Position numbers and translations under genes: made by a program. A DNA stretch of 64,000 nt from Acanthococcus lagerstroemiae. Its lineage: Eukaryota; Arthropoda; Insecta; Hemiptera; Eriococcidae. The notes beneath the pieces were generated by a model. It made no database searches and was not told the origin of the DNA. It saw nothing but the letters and a program-made list of their open reading frames with translations. Location of the stretch: assembly GCA_031841125.1 (NCBI GenBank), contig CM063112.1, positions 12,736,603-12,800,602 on the forward strand. Direction: 5' to 3'. Positions within the stretch are counted from its first letter, which is position 1. Each line of letters starts with the position of its first letter. Positions 1-11,955 of this stretch are shown one piece after another.

Positions 1-1350
1 CAAAAATCTTCGGGAAGAATTTCCAATAATTTTTGAAATATTTCATAGGAAATATTCGGGGGAAATCTCCAATGATTTATAAAGAATTCCATCGGGAATT
101 TTCGAGGAAAAATTCCGATAGTTTCCGAAAAGTCTTTTCAGAAATTCTTAGTAAATATTTACAATGTTTTCCAAAGAATTTCATTAAAAATCTTCGGAAA
201 ATATTTCCGATGATTTTTATGTGATTTCATCATAAATTTATGAAGAAAATTTCGATAGTTCCCGAAGAATCTTATTGGAAATTCTCGGAAAAATACATCC
301 AATGTTTTCCAAAGAATTTCTTAAAAAATCGTCGGGAAATATTTCCTATAATTTTGAAGTATTTTGATGGAAAACTCCGATAGTTTTTGAAGAATTTTAT
401 CAACAATCTTCAGGAAAAAGGTTCGATGAGCTCCGAAGAATTTCATCGAAATCTTAGAGAAATATCTTTGGGAAAATCTCCGATCATTTTAAGGAATTTC
501 ATCGGAAATTTTCGGAAAAAGATTCCGATCATTTCCAAAGTATCTTATCAGACATCTTTTTAAAAAAATTCCAATGTTTTTTTTTTTTTTAAATTTGAAT
601 GTATGATGATATTTGTAGAATTGCATCGGAAACCTTTGGGGAAATTTTCCGAAGATTTTCAAGGTAATTTCATCGGAATATAATTTCCGAAGAGTCTTAT
701 CAGAAATTAAAAAAAAATATTTCTAATACTTTCCAAAGAATATCATCAAAAATCTTCACGAAAATTTTCCAATGATTTTTGAGGAATTTCATCGGAAATT
801 TTCAAAGAAAAATTCCGATAATTTCCGAAGAATCTCATTGGAAATGTTTGGAAAAAATTTCAATGTTATCCAAAGAATTTCTCCAAAAATCTTCGGGAAA
901 AGTTTGCGATAATTTTTGAGGAATTTCATAGGAGATATTCGGGAAAAATCTCCAACGATTTTCAAGTACATAATTTCACTGGAAAATTTTTGAAAAAAAA
1001 TCCTATGAAATCCTCCAAAAATCACCTAACAATTTCTTCAAAGAATTTTGATGAAACTTTATGGAAAACATTGAAAATTATTTCTAAAGATTTCCGATGA
1101 TATTCTTCGGAATTTCTCTCCAAAAATTTCCGGTAAAATTCCTTCAAACTCATCAGAGATTTTTCCCAAAGATTTTCGATGAAATTCTTCGGAAATCATC
1201 GAACATTTTCCCGGACGATTTTTCATAAAATTCTTCAAAAACCATCACAATTTCCCCTCGAATATTTCCCATGAAATTCTTCAAAAATTATCGGAAAATT
1301 TTCTCGATGTAATTTGTTGAAATTCTTTGGAAAACAGTGGAAATTTTTTC
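1..1350. repeat. AT-rich short-period repeat block with a polarity switch
   Basis: Degenerate repeats of roughly 45-50 bp alternate motifs such as TTTCATCGGAAATTTTCGG and CCGATGATTTCCGAAGAATT. From 1 to about 980 the motif runs in one orientation (catcgga, ccgaagaat). From about 1000 to 1350 it runs as the reverse complement (tccgatga, attcttcgga), so the block is a large, sloppy inverted repeat. The motif is itself partly palindromic. Small open frames here (33-224, 789-1025) are repeat translations rich in F, I, K and S, and I do not treat them as genes. The left end lies outside the window. Confidence 0.75.
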
Positions 1351-4300
1351 TAAAGATTTCCGATGCAAGCTGAACTCTCAAACAAAATGCTTTCTTTAGC
1401 ACAAGTCTGTGAAGTAAGCATTATACTTTTGTCTCAAATTATATCGAGAACTATCTGCATTATATTTCTGTGCTTTGGGAAGTGCCGAGCCAGTCTGTCA
1501 GATATGAACTCAGTTGAATGCTGTATGTATCATCGCTTTGCTATATTCATCTCATCTGTATCATTTAGTATATTCTAGCATATTCTTTTATTTTTATGTT
1601 TTCATTTTCAGCCAGATATTTGTAACTGTGGTTGTTGTGTGTTGCTTGATTTTCATGATTAACATTCATTTAATTTGTATTCATACTTTTTATTTCATTG
1701 TTTCTTTCTTTTCTTCATGATAGTAAAGTTTTCTTCAAACTTACACATATTTTGGAGTTGAAATATTTAGAAATGTAGACAATGGCCAGTGTGTAAATAA
1801 GAGATGAATTGGATTCAATAGTTACTTCACCATTCTCCCAAACACCTGCAAAATTGTTTTGTTGATAGAATATAGTAAACTGGCTTGAAACTGAAATTGC
1901 TTATAGTAATAAATGATGTGTTACATTGTTGGTTGCTAATATTACCAGAGCTAATGCCAAGAAAGTGCTTGTATAAACTTTCTGAGGAATTTCTTATATT
2001 AATACAAAGCATTTTATATTTTCAATATCCATGTACACATATAATAAATTATAAGAGAGTAAGGCATCAGTGATATTTTATGAAGTATCAGTAAGGCATT
2101 GTATTACAGTAGGTATGAAGGACTGATAACAGGGTGACTACTTCCTTATTGTCTCTAATGGCAAACTAAGAGAATGTTTCTTTTGAACATCAAATTTTAC
2201 GTTTGATTGTAGTAAAATTGTATATTTGGGGATGGGTTATACCTGAATGCTTGAATGGTCTTGAAACAATGTTTCCATTTTGTCAATTTCCTGGAATAAA
2301 ACTTCCAATGACATACTGAATGATGGTGTCGAACTTGACAAAAATGAAAGAACGGCCCCTTAATTTCGAATTATGAAGATAAATATTAATTTAAATCAAA
2401 ATAATTATAGGGTAAAAGCGAAATAAAATGACGCTAAATGCATTCACGCCATTACATGTTATAGTGTTCTGATAACAAAATTGTTGCCATGTTATCAGAC
2501 CATCATACCTATTGTATTACAACACATCAGTATCACTAGTCAGGTAGCAAGAGTAAATATTTATGTCTGGTAACAATCAATATTAATCGATCAGATATGA
2601 GTTTAGTTATTGTTATTACAGCAAATGGGTATTCATAAGATTGCTATTATGGATACGAACCAAAAAGGTCAGGTGGGAGGATTTTTGTGGAAAAATTCTC
2701 AATAGTGCCCCACAAAACATTGAATACTCTCTTACTACCATTAACAACTTCTTAGGAAACAGCTGTGAGTCTGGTATCTAGCGGCGCGTTCACTTTTATC
2801 CTGTTCTATAATTTATATCAGACTAGTAGTGTTATATGTATTATATTATGCCAGTGGGACATCTGCTATAATAATGCCAAAGAATCAGCTAATTTCTTGA
2901 TATTTTAGATAATGGTTGATATTGTGGAGCATTCTTCTTCAATATTTAATGAGGTGACTTCCAAACAGAGCTTAGTCCAAAAAATAAAATGTTGGGAAAA
3001 TGGAAATGATGTCCCTATTCCTAAACTATGATTGGTAACACTGAGGTATCCTTGAATATGTATAACTCGAGTTAGAATTACTATGAAAATATTAATCCAA
3101 GTCTAGCATGTAGCTTTAGTTGTTTTCTGTTGGATAGTGCTCTTAAAAACTATAGGTATCAACTATTTCTGTTCTAAAATTCTAACAGATTGCTGAATAG
3201 ATGTTGAAAGATATTGAAAAACAAACACTGAAACAGTATTAAGGTAGTTATTGCTTTAAAATTACAGTAATGTTAATCCTATCAAACTTGAAGATGTCAG
3301 CACTTTTTTAATTCAGAGAAATTATAACATTGATTAATCTGACACATTTCAATTACTCATTTTTAATTCTGCATCAGTAAAATCATTCAAATAACTTTGC
3401 TCAAGTATGTTTGGTATTATCTCTGGTTTTTCTTACATCTTGATGAACACAATCTTTATACTATTTAGATAGGTTCACTTTTCTTGTACTTGTCAAGTTT
3501 AGGTACTCTCTGGTTAATTTATTGGCTATACAGCTTAGTAATATTCTATGTCACGTGTAAGTTATTTATATCAGTGATTTGTGAATGTCCTTTTTCAGCT
3601 GTGTGGAACCCAAATAGATGATGTGTATTCTTATACATGTGCCTTACACTTCAGTATATGATACATACTATACCACTTGAGTACCTAGCAAGGTTTAAAA
3701 ACTGAATGTGTGTAACTATTATGCATTGACTTTGTTTTGAATCTCATCCTCTATGACATCAGTGTCTAAACTCTGTTAATTGGTATCAAGGTTCTGTATG
3801 CATCAATATGATCATATTATGTGAATGTGATATGTACTCGCCCAAATGATTTGAGTTTGGGTTAGCTGAACAAGGTCATAGTAAAATTTGTTGTTGTTGA
3901 GTCATTACCACTGTCAGTCTGCTCTTTGTAGCCTCTGCAATTAACTTTATTCATAAATTTTTGCGCCCATCATACAAGTCTGAACACACTGGGTGCCAGT
4001 CAGACAGGTTACCACAAGTGTTTGTTGCTGTTGATGAGCTTTTGAAGCTCTTTCTTCCTGTAGTCTAACCCCAAGTCCACACCACTGTTTAACAAGAAAC
4101 TAGTTATAAGCTGATGAGCTCGTATTTTGCTTAGCCTGAATGTACAGTAGTAGCTCCGCCGGCACATTGCTAACACTTCAAAGCTTTCTAAGCACACGAA
4201 AATGTTATTTTATTATCTTAAAGATAACATAATGTAATGTTTTGTAAACAAAAGGCTGAGAGAACATTAGAGTATTATGTGTTTAACATGTGTTACCAGT

Positions 4301-4418
4301 ACTTTCAGTGTGTATAATACACTAATCAAAGATTCCAGTTCAAGCTTAACATATTTGATTTTTTAATAATTGATCACTGGTAGACTGGATAAATAAATGA
4401 TGATATTCTTGCTTACAG
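1351..4418. other. No recognisable gene; probable intron or intergenic DNA
   Basis: This is AT-rich unique-looking sequence. It has only sub-70-residue open frames of low complexity (1363-1720, 1885-2073, 4009-4197) and no recognisable protein family. If the exon at 4419 has upstream partners, they may lie here or left of the window. Acceptor-like tracts occur near 1610 and 3598 (tttttcag), but I could not join any exon behind them in phase with 4419. Confidence 0.5.
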
Positions 4419-4472
4419 ATACCAATGTACAGAAAGAGAAGAAGGTAGAAGTCGCAGGTGAAACGACTACAG
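4419..4472 (+). CDS. Penultimate coding exon of an unrecognised plus-strand gene
   Basis: The sequence shows an acceptor (ttcttgcttacag, ending 4418), a 54-base open stretch, and a donor (ACAG|gtaatg at 4473). It reads in phase 1 in and phase 1 out and encodes a hydrophilic, charged peptide, roughly TNVQKEKKVEVAGETTT. It joins in phase to the terminal exon at 5319: the last G of this exon plus AT gives Asp. The peptide is too short to assign to a family. Upstream exons were not found, so the gene probably extends left of the window or across a large intron. An exonised repeat or a chance splice-site pair remains possible. Confidence 0.45.
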
Positions 4473-5318
4473 GTAATGAATATATTATTACTTCTTATTA
4501 GTTGCCACCTTTGTAAGTGGCAAACAAAGTAACTGTTGGGGACAATTCAGAATACTTTTATTAAGAATTAGAGGAAATAAATCTTTTAATAATATTGAAA
4601 AACATAAGTAATTTTTAAAATGAAAATGAAAAATTATTGTGAAGACAAATTCAAAATAGTTTCATTAAAGACTGAAAGAAACAAATCTTTTAATAATATT
4701 GAAAAACAGAATCACCTATTATGGAATGATTTAATAAATAAATTTGAAAGGGTCAGTGTGGTATTTTTCTACTACCCCTGTCCAGCTTACTTGAAACAAG
4801 CTATGCGAGTTTTTAAATTAGTGAACTAAATATTCAGTATCTTTCAAGTTGACTAAAAAATTCTCTCATTGAACAATTCATGTTGCAAACAGTCTTATAA
4901 GTTACAGTCAAATGAAACTACAATCATATTAAAGAATTTCACGTTTATTATTTTTTACTATTCAAGTTGTGTAATTCCCCACATAATGCTAGTTAAAAGT
5001 GTTTACAATCAAGAGGACATTGCCATATATTGCCTGCAGCCTCCAGCTTGCAGCTCTGTCATGCTACTCTGAGACTAGCGCTTACGACACTCCCCATTCT
5101 TATTAATGTTATTATCTGTATTCTAGTAGTCCCTCCAGTCACTGACGCAATACTCGAAAGGGTAGTTCCTGTGGCCGGGGGTGCGGTGTCATAGGGGCCA
5201 CTTTGGCATGCGTGCATTGCCATACGTCCTACCACACCATCTATATTCTAGTAGTATGATTTTGCTGAATATTATTGTTGCCAGATCTAACTAACAAATT
5301 TTCTGTGTATGTTTGCAG
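4473..5318 (+). other. Intron between the two plus-strand 3' exons
   Basis: It starts with gtaatg and ends with tatgtttgcag. It holds a short tandem-like pair (aaatcttttaataatattgaaaaaca near 4580 and 4684) and the retroposon-like insertion at 5131-5238. The two open frames (4620-4829, 4869-5072) are low-complexity and are not supported as exons. Confidence 0.4.
5131..5238. mobile_element. ~108-bp dispersed element flanked by a ~17-bp target-site duplication
   Basis: The 108-bp GC-rich segment starts near cagtcactgacgc and ends near cgtcctaccacac. A near-identical copy lies at 16010-16112. Here it is bracketed by atctgtattctagtagt (5114-5130) and atctatattctagtagt (5239-5255), a 16/17 match. 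Long direct repeats like this are expected from LINE-assisted retroposition, so a SINE-like element is the best guess. I see no clear tRNA, 5S or 7SL box structure, and no poly-A tail in this copy. Confidence 0.6.
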
Positions 5319-5336
5319 ATCAAAGGAAACCACACT
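5319..5336 (+). CDS. Terminal coding exon of the unrecognised plus-strand gene
   Basis: The acceptor tgtgtatgtttgcag ends at 5318. The exon completes an Asp codon with the G carried from 4472, then encodes QRKPH and stops at TAA (5334-5336). The resulting C-terminus is basic and hydrophilic. Confidence rests only on the two matched splice phases and the following long non-coding stretch with poly-A signals. Confidence 0.4.
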
Positions 5337-6240
5337 AAGGCGAAATGGGGGAAGCTAATCAGTGTACTTCATACAGTGTAGAAATTGCGCTTATTTTATT
5401 TTGTACTAAATGTGATACAAGTTGCTTTTTACTTTCCCTTCGTGTTTATAATTAAATATTTAAACATATAAAAAACTAAAATATATATGAAGATCCTGTA
5501 CCTATGTAATGCAAAAATGATTTTGAACGAATAGGTCTAATGTTATTTTAAATAATTGTGTAATAAAGCTAAGGATTGTATATTTTGAATCGTACGATAC
5601 TACTAATCTAGAGTTAAGTTTTGTTGTAAGAGTTGGTATTTATTTTGACCTGAATTTTAAACTTTCATCGTCTCATGTATACACTGTTACTTTCCTCTCT
5701 GTTTTCATTTTAGGTGTTTTTTTTTGTTTCTTTTATAATTTTGTTTATTCGTTTCTTTCTATTTTAATACGAGCAGTAGTTTCGATTGCTATCATCGCTT
5801 TCGTATGTCCAAAATGTTATATTTTTTCAATTTTTCCAATATCTCACGAAGTTTTTAATTATGATATGGTATTTTCCAATTATTGGAGCTTCAGAGATGT
5901 ATAACTTTTAACCTCAAACACTTTTCATTGTTTAGTTAAGGGGGCCAATTGCTAATCACATGCGCCAAGTGTTTAAATGTTTTTTTCTTCTCTTATTTCC
6001 CTCTTATGTGATAATGACGTTCTAGTTGATAGGAACTAGAGAACAAAGGGCAGTTGTAACATGTATTACCTGGGAAGTATGGACATGAGTGTTTCCAAGT
6101 TATATATATTGTTTGTAACAACATTTTTTCCCTTTTTATTTTGTAACAGAATCACTGAAATGTTGATTTAGTCAAGTTGTTGAATACTTTGTCGAACATA
6201 ATTATTATTGTAATATCTATGCAGAAATAAATTAATTATA
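5337..6240 (+). other. Probable 3' UTR of the plus-strand gene
   Basis: AT-rich sequence with no open frame follows the stop at 5336. Canonical AATAAA hexamers occur at 5562-5567 and 6226-6231, either of which could set the mRNA end. The UTR call depends on the two preceding exons being real. Confidence 0.35.
5562..5567 (+). promoter_or_regulatory. Candidate poly-A signal AATAAA
   Basis: A canonical AATAAA lies 226 bases after the proposed stop codon. It is the first such hexamer downstream on the plus strand. A second lies at 6226-6231. Confidence 0.3.
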
Positions 6241-6639
6241 ATGCTTCCTAATGATTCAGTGAAAAGTAGAGTGATTATCTTAGTGATACTTGGTCTAAGA
6301 CATTTAGTACCAGTTAGTAGGTAATTTGGCTAAATTTCTTTTTGTAATTGTTATTGCTTCGAAATTTTTAAAACAGTCAAATTTTCTTAGTTTACAGAAC
6401 TCTTAGTACACTCTCTCGTTGAAATTATTTGAACTGTGACTGAGATATGGGACTTTAGTTTACAAAATCTCGAGTGAGAGAGTATGCTAAATGACTATAA
6501 TTGTTAGCATACTCTGTTATAGGCGTATGTAAAACAGAGAGGCCAAATAGCCAGGGCCAATTGAAAAAATTAAGTAACAGTAAGTATGCTAACTGACAGT
6601 TGGGAGTTTTTAAAAGTAATCAAATTTTCAGAATTTACA
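6241..6639. other. No feature seen; AT-rich spacer
   Basis: I see no open frame, splice-site pair or clear repeat apart from a possible short inverted stretch (gtatgctaa near 6482 and ttagcatac near 6505). The boundary with the repeat element to the right is approximate. Confidence 0.4.
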
Positions 6640-8190
6640 TTCTCAAGAGCTGGGGGAGATGGAGAAAATTGTAAGTTGTCCCTACCAGTAGCAAGTTATG
6701 CAAACTAAATAACATGCAAATTCGAGATTGGTTCTTTTTCATATTTTTTCTACAAGGTTTCAGAAAAAACTTCAAATTTTCTGGAAAATTGCAAATATCT
6801 TAAAAATGGTGAGAGATAGAGAAAAACGGTGAAAATTAGGTAAGAAACCTTTACTGAAGAATTGTTAATTTTTCATTTCCTACATTTTGAGATCAACTTG
6901 CCCCCTGCCCCTGAAGACCTCCCTGGGGGAAGGGGAAATTTTGCATAGTCTTGTAACAAATGTTCAGAATGTTGCGGTTGGTACATAGTTGTTGGCGATG
7001 ATGCTCACCTAGCCCCAGCCCCTTGAGGTTTTTCTTGGAAAGATTCTAATGATGAAGAAATTAATGTAATAGTTAGTTCAGCAATACGACAAAAGTATGT
7101 ACATTGTGCCAATCATTTTCATGTGCAGCACCTCCTCAAGAGAAGCCCCTGTGGGGGGCATGTTAATATGATACCGGCCATCGGCGAGTACCTATTACCC
7201 ATTAGGGGCCGGAGGCAAGTTGATTTTAAAATGTAGGAAATGAAAGGTCAGCACTTCTTCAGGAAACGTTTCTTACCAAATTTTTTCCGTTTTTCTCTTT
7301 CTCTCACCGTTCTCGAGTTATTTGCAATTTTCCGGAAAATTTCATTATTTTTTCTAAACTTTACAGAAAAAAAAAGAAAAATTACGAATTTTGAATTTGC
7401 ATGTTATTTAGGTTGCCTAACTTGCTACTGGTAGGCAACAACTTACGCTTTCAAAAGATGAATTGGTCCCTGCCCATAGTCAGTTATGTTACTTCAATAA
7501 CATGCAAATTAAAAATTGGTCCTTTTTCATATTTTTTCTGTAAGGTTTAAGGAAGAATTGGAAATTTTCCTGGAAATTGCAAATATCTTGAAAACGGTGA
7601 GAGATACAGAAAAAAACAGAGAAAATTTGGTGAGAAACCTTTATGGAAGAAGTGCTAATTTTCATTTCCTACATTTTGAGATCAACTTGCCCCCCCCCCC
7701 CCCGCATCTGAGGACTTTACTGGTGGTGAGGGTGGGGTTACTTCACATGGAAATGATCTGAATGGGGTACATATTTGTACCATTTGGTAATAATGGCTTA
7801 CTGCTGGTAGCTATGATCTCCACATGCTCCCAGCCCATTAGAACTTCTCTTTGAAGTAGCTGCAGATGGAAACATTTGTATAGAGGAAGCAGTTTGGCAA
7901 AGTGATAATTTTCAAAGGCTTTGAACCTATATCTTTTTTCTTTCCAACAGCGGATCCAGGAAGCAAATTAAGGAGCAGCAATGAAGTATATGTAAGAATT
8001 TAATAGTTCCTTTTGTTTTCCTAGAAGCGGGGTCCTGAATGGTTTTTGGGGGGCAGTCAGCAAATGCTTCTCTGCTACCCTGTTAAATGTGCCACAGTTT
8101 ACGAGTGCAAGTTCTAGTCTTAAGGACAACAACTACCCCTCCTTTCATAAAGGAAAACAATGGATGGTAATGTAGCATTAAACATTCAAA
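6640..8190 (+). mobile_element. Large-hairpin dispersed element, copy 1
   Basis: The segment matches, in reverse orientation, two copies at 47780-48615 and 48616-49990. Its core is a long inverted repeat. The left arm is about 7210-7415 and contains caccgttctcgag. The right arm is about 7498-7700 and contains gaaaacggtgagagat. Both arms end in G/C-rich runs beside cttgcccc or ggggc. A partial right arm lies at 6690-6950. A conserved tail at 7860-8180 (gaagcaaattaaggagcagcaatgaag, then ggggtcctgaatggtttttgg) recurs at all three loci. An exon-like stretch at 7951-7993 is in this repeated tail, so it is not taken as a host exon. The frame 7516-7761 is a repeat translation. There is no transposase. 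Confidence 0.7.
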
Positions 8191-8390
8191 GTGTTACATA
8201 GTTGTTGGTCATGTAGTTTCTATTTTTCTACATGGCTCTTGAACTTTGAATCAAGTGTTCTCAAAAAACAGATTTTGTCGCTTGGTTCTATCTTGCTCAA
8301 CAGCTTCTTAACGGCGTCCATTTGTTCCATTTGTTTGGCGTTCCTATACTTCATTTTCGGAATAAGTCTCAGAATCTCGGATTTTTGATA
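8191..8390. repeat. Dispersed repeat shared with ~54.7-54.85 kb
   Basis: The stretch gttctcaaaaaacagattt with its flanks (a catgtagtttcta motif to the left, a ctcaacagcttcttaac-like motif to the right) recurs in reverse complement around 54720-54850. It is probably an end fragment of a non-autonomous element. The small frames over it are not supported. Confidence 0.5.
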
Positions 8391-10130
8391 TTAATGAAAG
8401 CAAAAACGGATTTTTTCAGGGATTTCCATTTATCCTGAGATTTTTGAAAGTTTCTGGGATTTTTATAATAAATATAGGAACTGCGCACCCCTACAAGGTT
8501 CCTGAAGACTGCGTCACCATAACTTAGGATTTTATCATTATTTGTATATACATAATTACATACACTGAGGATGTCTTGGGAGAGTTTAGATCCTCTTCCT
8601 GGACATCTCGAGTCATATAACATGTCAAATTGAAGCTTGAAGTCTTTATAGTTTATGATGAAAGGTAATTTAATGGACTTTATTCGCTCTAGTTAGATGA
8701 ATAAGTTGATTTCCAAATTACTGTTTTTCTTACAGAAGTTTACCATTGGTACAAAATGTGCTTGTAAACAACTAATACGTGGAAAATGGAGCCATTTCAA
8801 GTTCATAAAGGAAAACTAGACATCGATCTCTAAATTTATCTATTATAAGCCGCAAGAAAACATTTTACTGACTAGAAAAAGCGAATTCAAGTTATTCATA
8901 TGCATTCTCGGTGATAACGTCCAGCCAGGATCACCTTTGCAGCGCAGGGCTACCTACCAACTTCGGAAACTCTCGGTTACACAGCCTATGACAGTCAAGG
9001 GATTTTGAGTCAAATAGGTTGGCAATGCTGTGCCATTTTCATGTTTCAACATTGCGCAGTTACAGGCCACCGCTTAGCCGGCTCTACCGCTCTAACTATT
9101 GTTAACTTGACACGTCATTCGCTCGGCGTTGTAGAGTGGTTGTGTCGCCATTTTCATTTTCATGTTTCAGCATTACGCAGTTACGATTTCGGGTTTTGAA
9201 ATGAATGTTTCACTATTGTCTTCCAAGTGCCAGGCTCAATTTTCGCTCGTAATTGTCATCAAACTTTCTCTAAGTTGCCGGCGTGTTCGCGAATGTATCG
9301 ACTGGAAGTATAATTCCAATTACGTCCAATTTCCTTGCGAATAAATAAGCATCTGGATTCTATTGAAAGTCGTCCATTGAGCTTTGATTCAGCCTGTTGA
9401 ACGTGTGAATGATCGGTAAGAAATCAATAAATTATCTATATCTTGGGGTGTCCTGAATCGAGGTATTTCATTTAATGAAACACTATAAGCAATGAATTGA
9501 ATGGAGTGCGTTGTGTTTTTTATTCATTTTCATTTTTCTTTCCGAATAAGTAAAAATGAAGTTAAAATTGTGTTGATAACTGTCTTTGGCCGGGAAAAAT
9601 CTAGTCACATGGACAGTAGGCTGTAGCTGATCCATTGGCATATAATATCACTTGCTAGGGCAAGAATTTATTGATTTGCGTAGTTACATTTCACCAGGCA
9701 GCTACACGCCGCCACTGATGTTTTCTGCAGAAGATACTGTTGTGTCAAACTTGGTGTTTTGTCGTGTGAATGTAATCCACAAATTTCTTTTTCAAGAGTG
9801 ACACCAAAATATCTCAAACGGGAGTAACCGATTGTTCTAAATGTATAGACAAATGTATCATAACTATTTCGTTTTTTATTCTAGCTCCCCGAACTTCCAT
9901 ATGTTTTCCGTACATTTGAATTATGGTAACACCATCAGCATCCAGATCTTCCAATTGAGTCCTGATCCGATGGTCCAGTCTACAGCGCAAGAAGAAAAGA
10001 AAAATAACAAGATCATGTGACTTCGGTCTGCCACTTCTTCAAAGGTACTCAATTTATTACCTTTGATTAATGAACGGATATTGAATTATAATTTTATTAA
10101 TTCTGAGCTGAAACTTTTTTCCCGATTTTG
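8391..10130. other. No recognisable gene
   Basis: The frames at 8369-8623, 9005-9199 and 9162-9344 are short and unlike any family I know. A related pair of ~60-base segments lies at 9025-9060 and 9150-9185 (tgccattttcatgtttcaacattgcgcagtta). A donor-like ATGATCG|gtaag occurs near 9410 and an acceptor-like ttattctag near 9883, but no in-frame continuation follows. Confidence 0.4.
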
Positions 10131-10155
10131 AGATTAACTGTGAATTTTTAATTTG

Positions 10156-10312
10156 TAGAAGTTCGCAATGTACCGAAGATAAGAGGGCCATAGCTTACAA
10201 AATTTTCAATTCGCAAAACGTTGAAGATACACGGGACTACAGCAGAGGCAATATAGATGCATGTTCAGCCAAGTTCCGTAGAATTTTGCGGTCTGTAGAA
10301 ATTTCTCTTAGG
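10156..10312 (+). pseudogene. Exon-like open segment, paralogue of 16291-16434
   Basis: After the acceptor-like tttaatttgtag, one frame stays open for about 50 codons (SSQCTEDKRAIAYK..., ending KFRRILRS) up to a donor-like TCT|gtagaa. The copy at 16291 is similar at the DNA level and in its last ~20 residues (IKFNQVLKDKLQS, then the same TCT|gtagaa), but indels separate the two and the incoming phases disagree. It may be a decayed exon of a gene duplicated with the module to its right. No family was recognised. Confidence 0.25.
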
Positions 10313-11955
10313 GTTATTTATCGTCAGTAATTTGCTATTGTTTTGGAGTAATGAACGTGCATATAAACCGTTATTGCGATGTTCAGGCTATCAGGCTGAT
10401 ATTCAGAAGTGACTGCAGTAAAATGGTTGTGCAGGTTCTTCACTTTTTATGAACTCTGTACTAGAGTCTATCGGTATAACTGACTTATTAGCGGCCAATG
10501 GTAAAGGAACTTTAAAAAGTGCAATAAAACTATATCGCATAGTAAGCATTCTGAGTATAGTATGTAAAAATAATTATAACTGAATAGGTACTCTCAATGG
10601 CCATGAATTCTCAAATAGTTGGAGCTCATCTATCGGTGTTATTTAGTCAGAATATCGCAGTAACAAAAATCACACCAGACAGTTTTTACTGAATTAAGTC
10701 ACTGTAACAGATATTAATCCAGGTGGCGTAAGATCTTGGGCTTAGTAACGCTCTTGATGGCAAATTATTATATGAGTAGCGGGTTAGTGATGCCTGCAGT
10801 CCCGTACATTAAAATGTAGGCTCAGGTTTTGGTCTTATAGTATGCCAAACACAGGTTCGAGTCTGGCTCTTGGAACCAGCGCAGCCAACGAAGTTTCAAC
10901 TAATCCCGTTTCATCCGGCAACCACCAAAAGTAAATGATTCTGCTTCTGTTCGCTTTAGGTCAAACGTGATTGATTGAAAAGTTGGCTTGCTGTGTAGGC
11001 TGGCTCCAGTGCACGGCTAGTCGTGATTAACCGCGATCCGTTGAGCAATTTTCTCTGCCTTCTTGATCAGATTCATGTTTTAAAACGAATTTAAAGTTAT
11101 TGATTCTTCACTTAATTTTGTTTTACAGCTATTTTTCCCCTCTTGGGATAGTACTAGTTACCTAATTATTCTAATGTTTGTACCTTCCAGTCTTGCTCTA
11201 TTCCATTAATCTGTAGCTGTTCTACTATTAGGTTAGAGTTTGCTACAGTCGAGTGTTAATTCAACTTCTTCACATTTGGTTTAAACTCTACACTAGTCTC
11301 TCAATGTTTCTGCTTATTATAGTGGCCAATAGTCAACGACCTTGGGGGGGGGGGGGTGCAATCTTATAGCTCAGCGAACAAAAGTCTCAAAGTGAGATGT
11401 TATTTCTTTCTGCATCATGTTACTATAACAGGTGTTGATCTGGAGGTAGTTTCAGATCTTAAGCTTGGCAGCGTGCACTTATAATAGCAAATGACTTTGA
11501 GAACGGCGGGTCAGTAATACCTGCAGCTTCAGTGCATTAGTATTTTTGGCTGAGATTTCAGTCCTGCAATATTTCAGACACATTAGGTTCCGCAGTGGAG
11601 TCAGACCCTTAGGTGTGTTCTAGACTGGAGGTAGCCAGTGCAGAAAACGAACCATCAACCCGATCCCGTTTCATTCGCAACCAGCAAAAGTAAATAATTT
11701 TGCTTTTGTTTGTTCTGGATCAAACGCGATCAGTTGAAGGGTTTGTTCGTTGTGTAGGCCGGCTTTAGCCTGCTACCGGTTGTAATTCACCGATTCACTG
11801 CACATTCTACTCTGCATTCATAATTGTGTTTATATTTTAAAATCAATTTTTATTTTAAAGTCATTTTTTATCTAATTATGTTTTTAATGAATTTTAGTTT
11901 TATCTACGATAGTATTAGTAGCTAAATAATTTTAATGTTACTTATAGTTTGAGGT
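10313..11955. repeat. Diverged leader of duplicated module, copy 1 (two sub-copies)
   Basis: Two related segments, about 10680-11100 and 11410-11900, share in order: a 'gttgatctggaggtag / attaatccaggtggcg' motif, 'atgcctgcag', a region around 'aatcccgtttcat', 'caaaagtaaat', and 'gctgtgtaggctggct'. A third copy sits at 17040-17575, in front of module copy 2. A poly-G run lies at about 11345. No protein frame is supported. A tRNA-gene B-box-like GGTTCGAGTCTGG near 10855 is probably coincidental. Confidence 0.6.

Noticed and set aside
7951..7993. Exon-like stretch with good acceptor and donor, at first taken as a further exon of the gene at 4419-5336
   Set aside because: The same stretch occurs at about 48490-48530 and 49880-49920 inside the dispersed element, so it belongs to a repeat.
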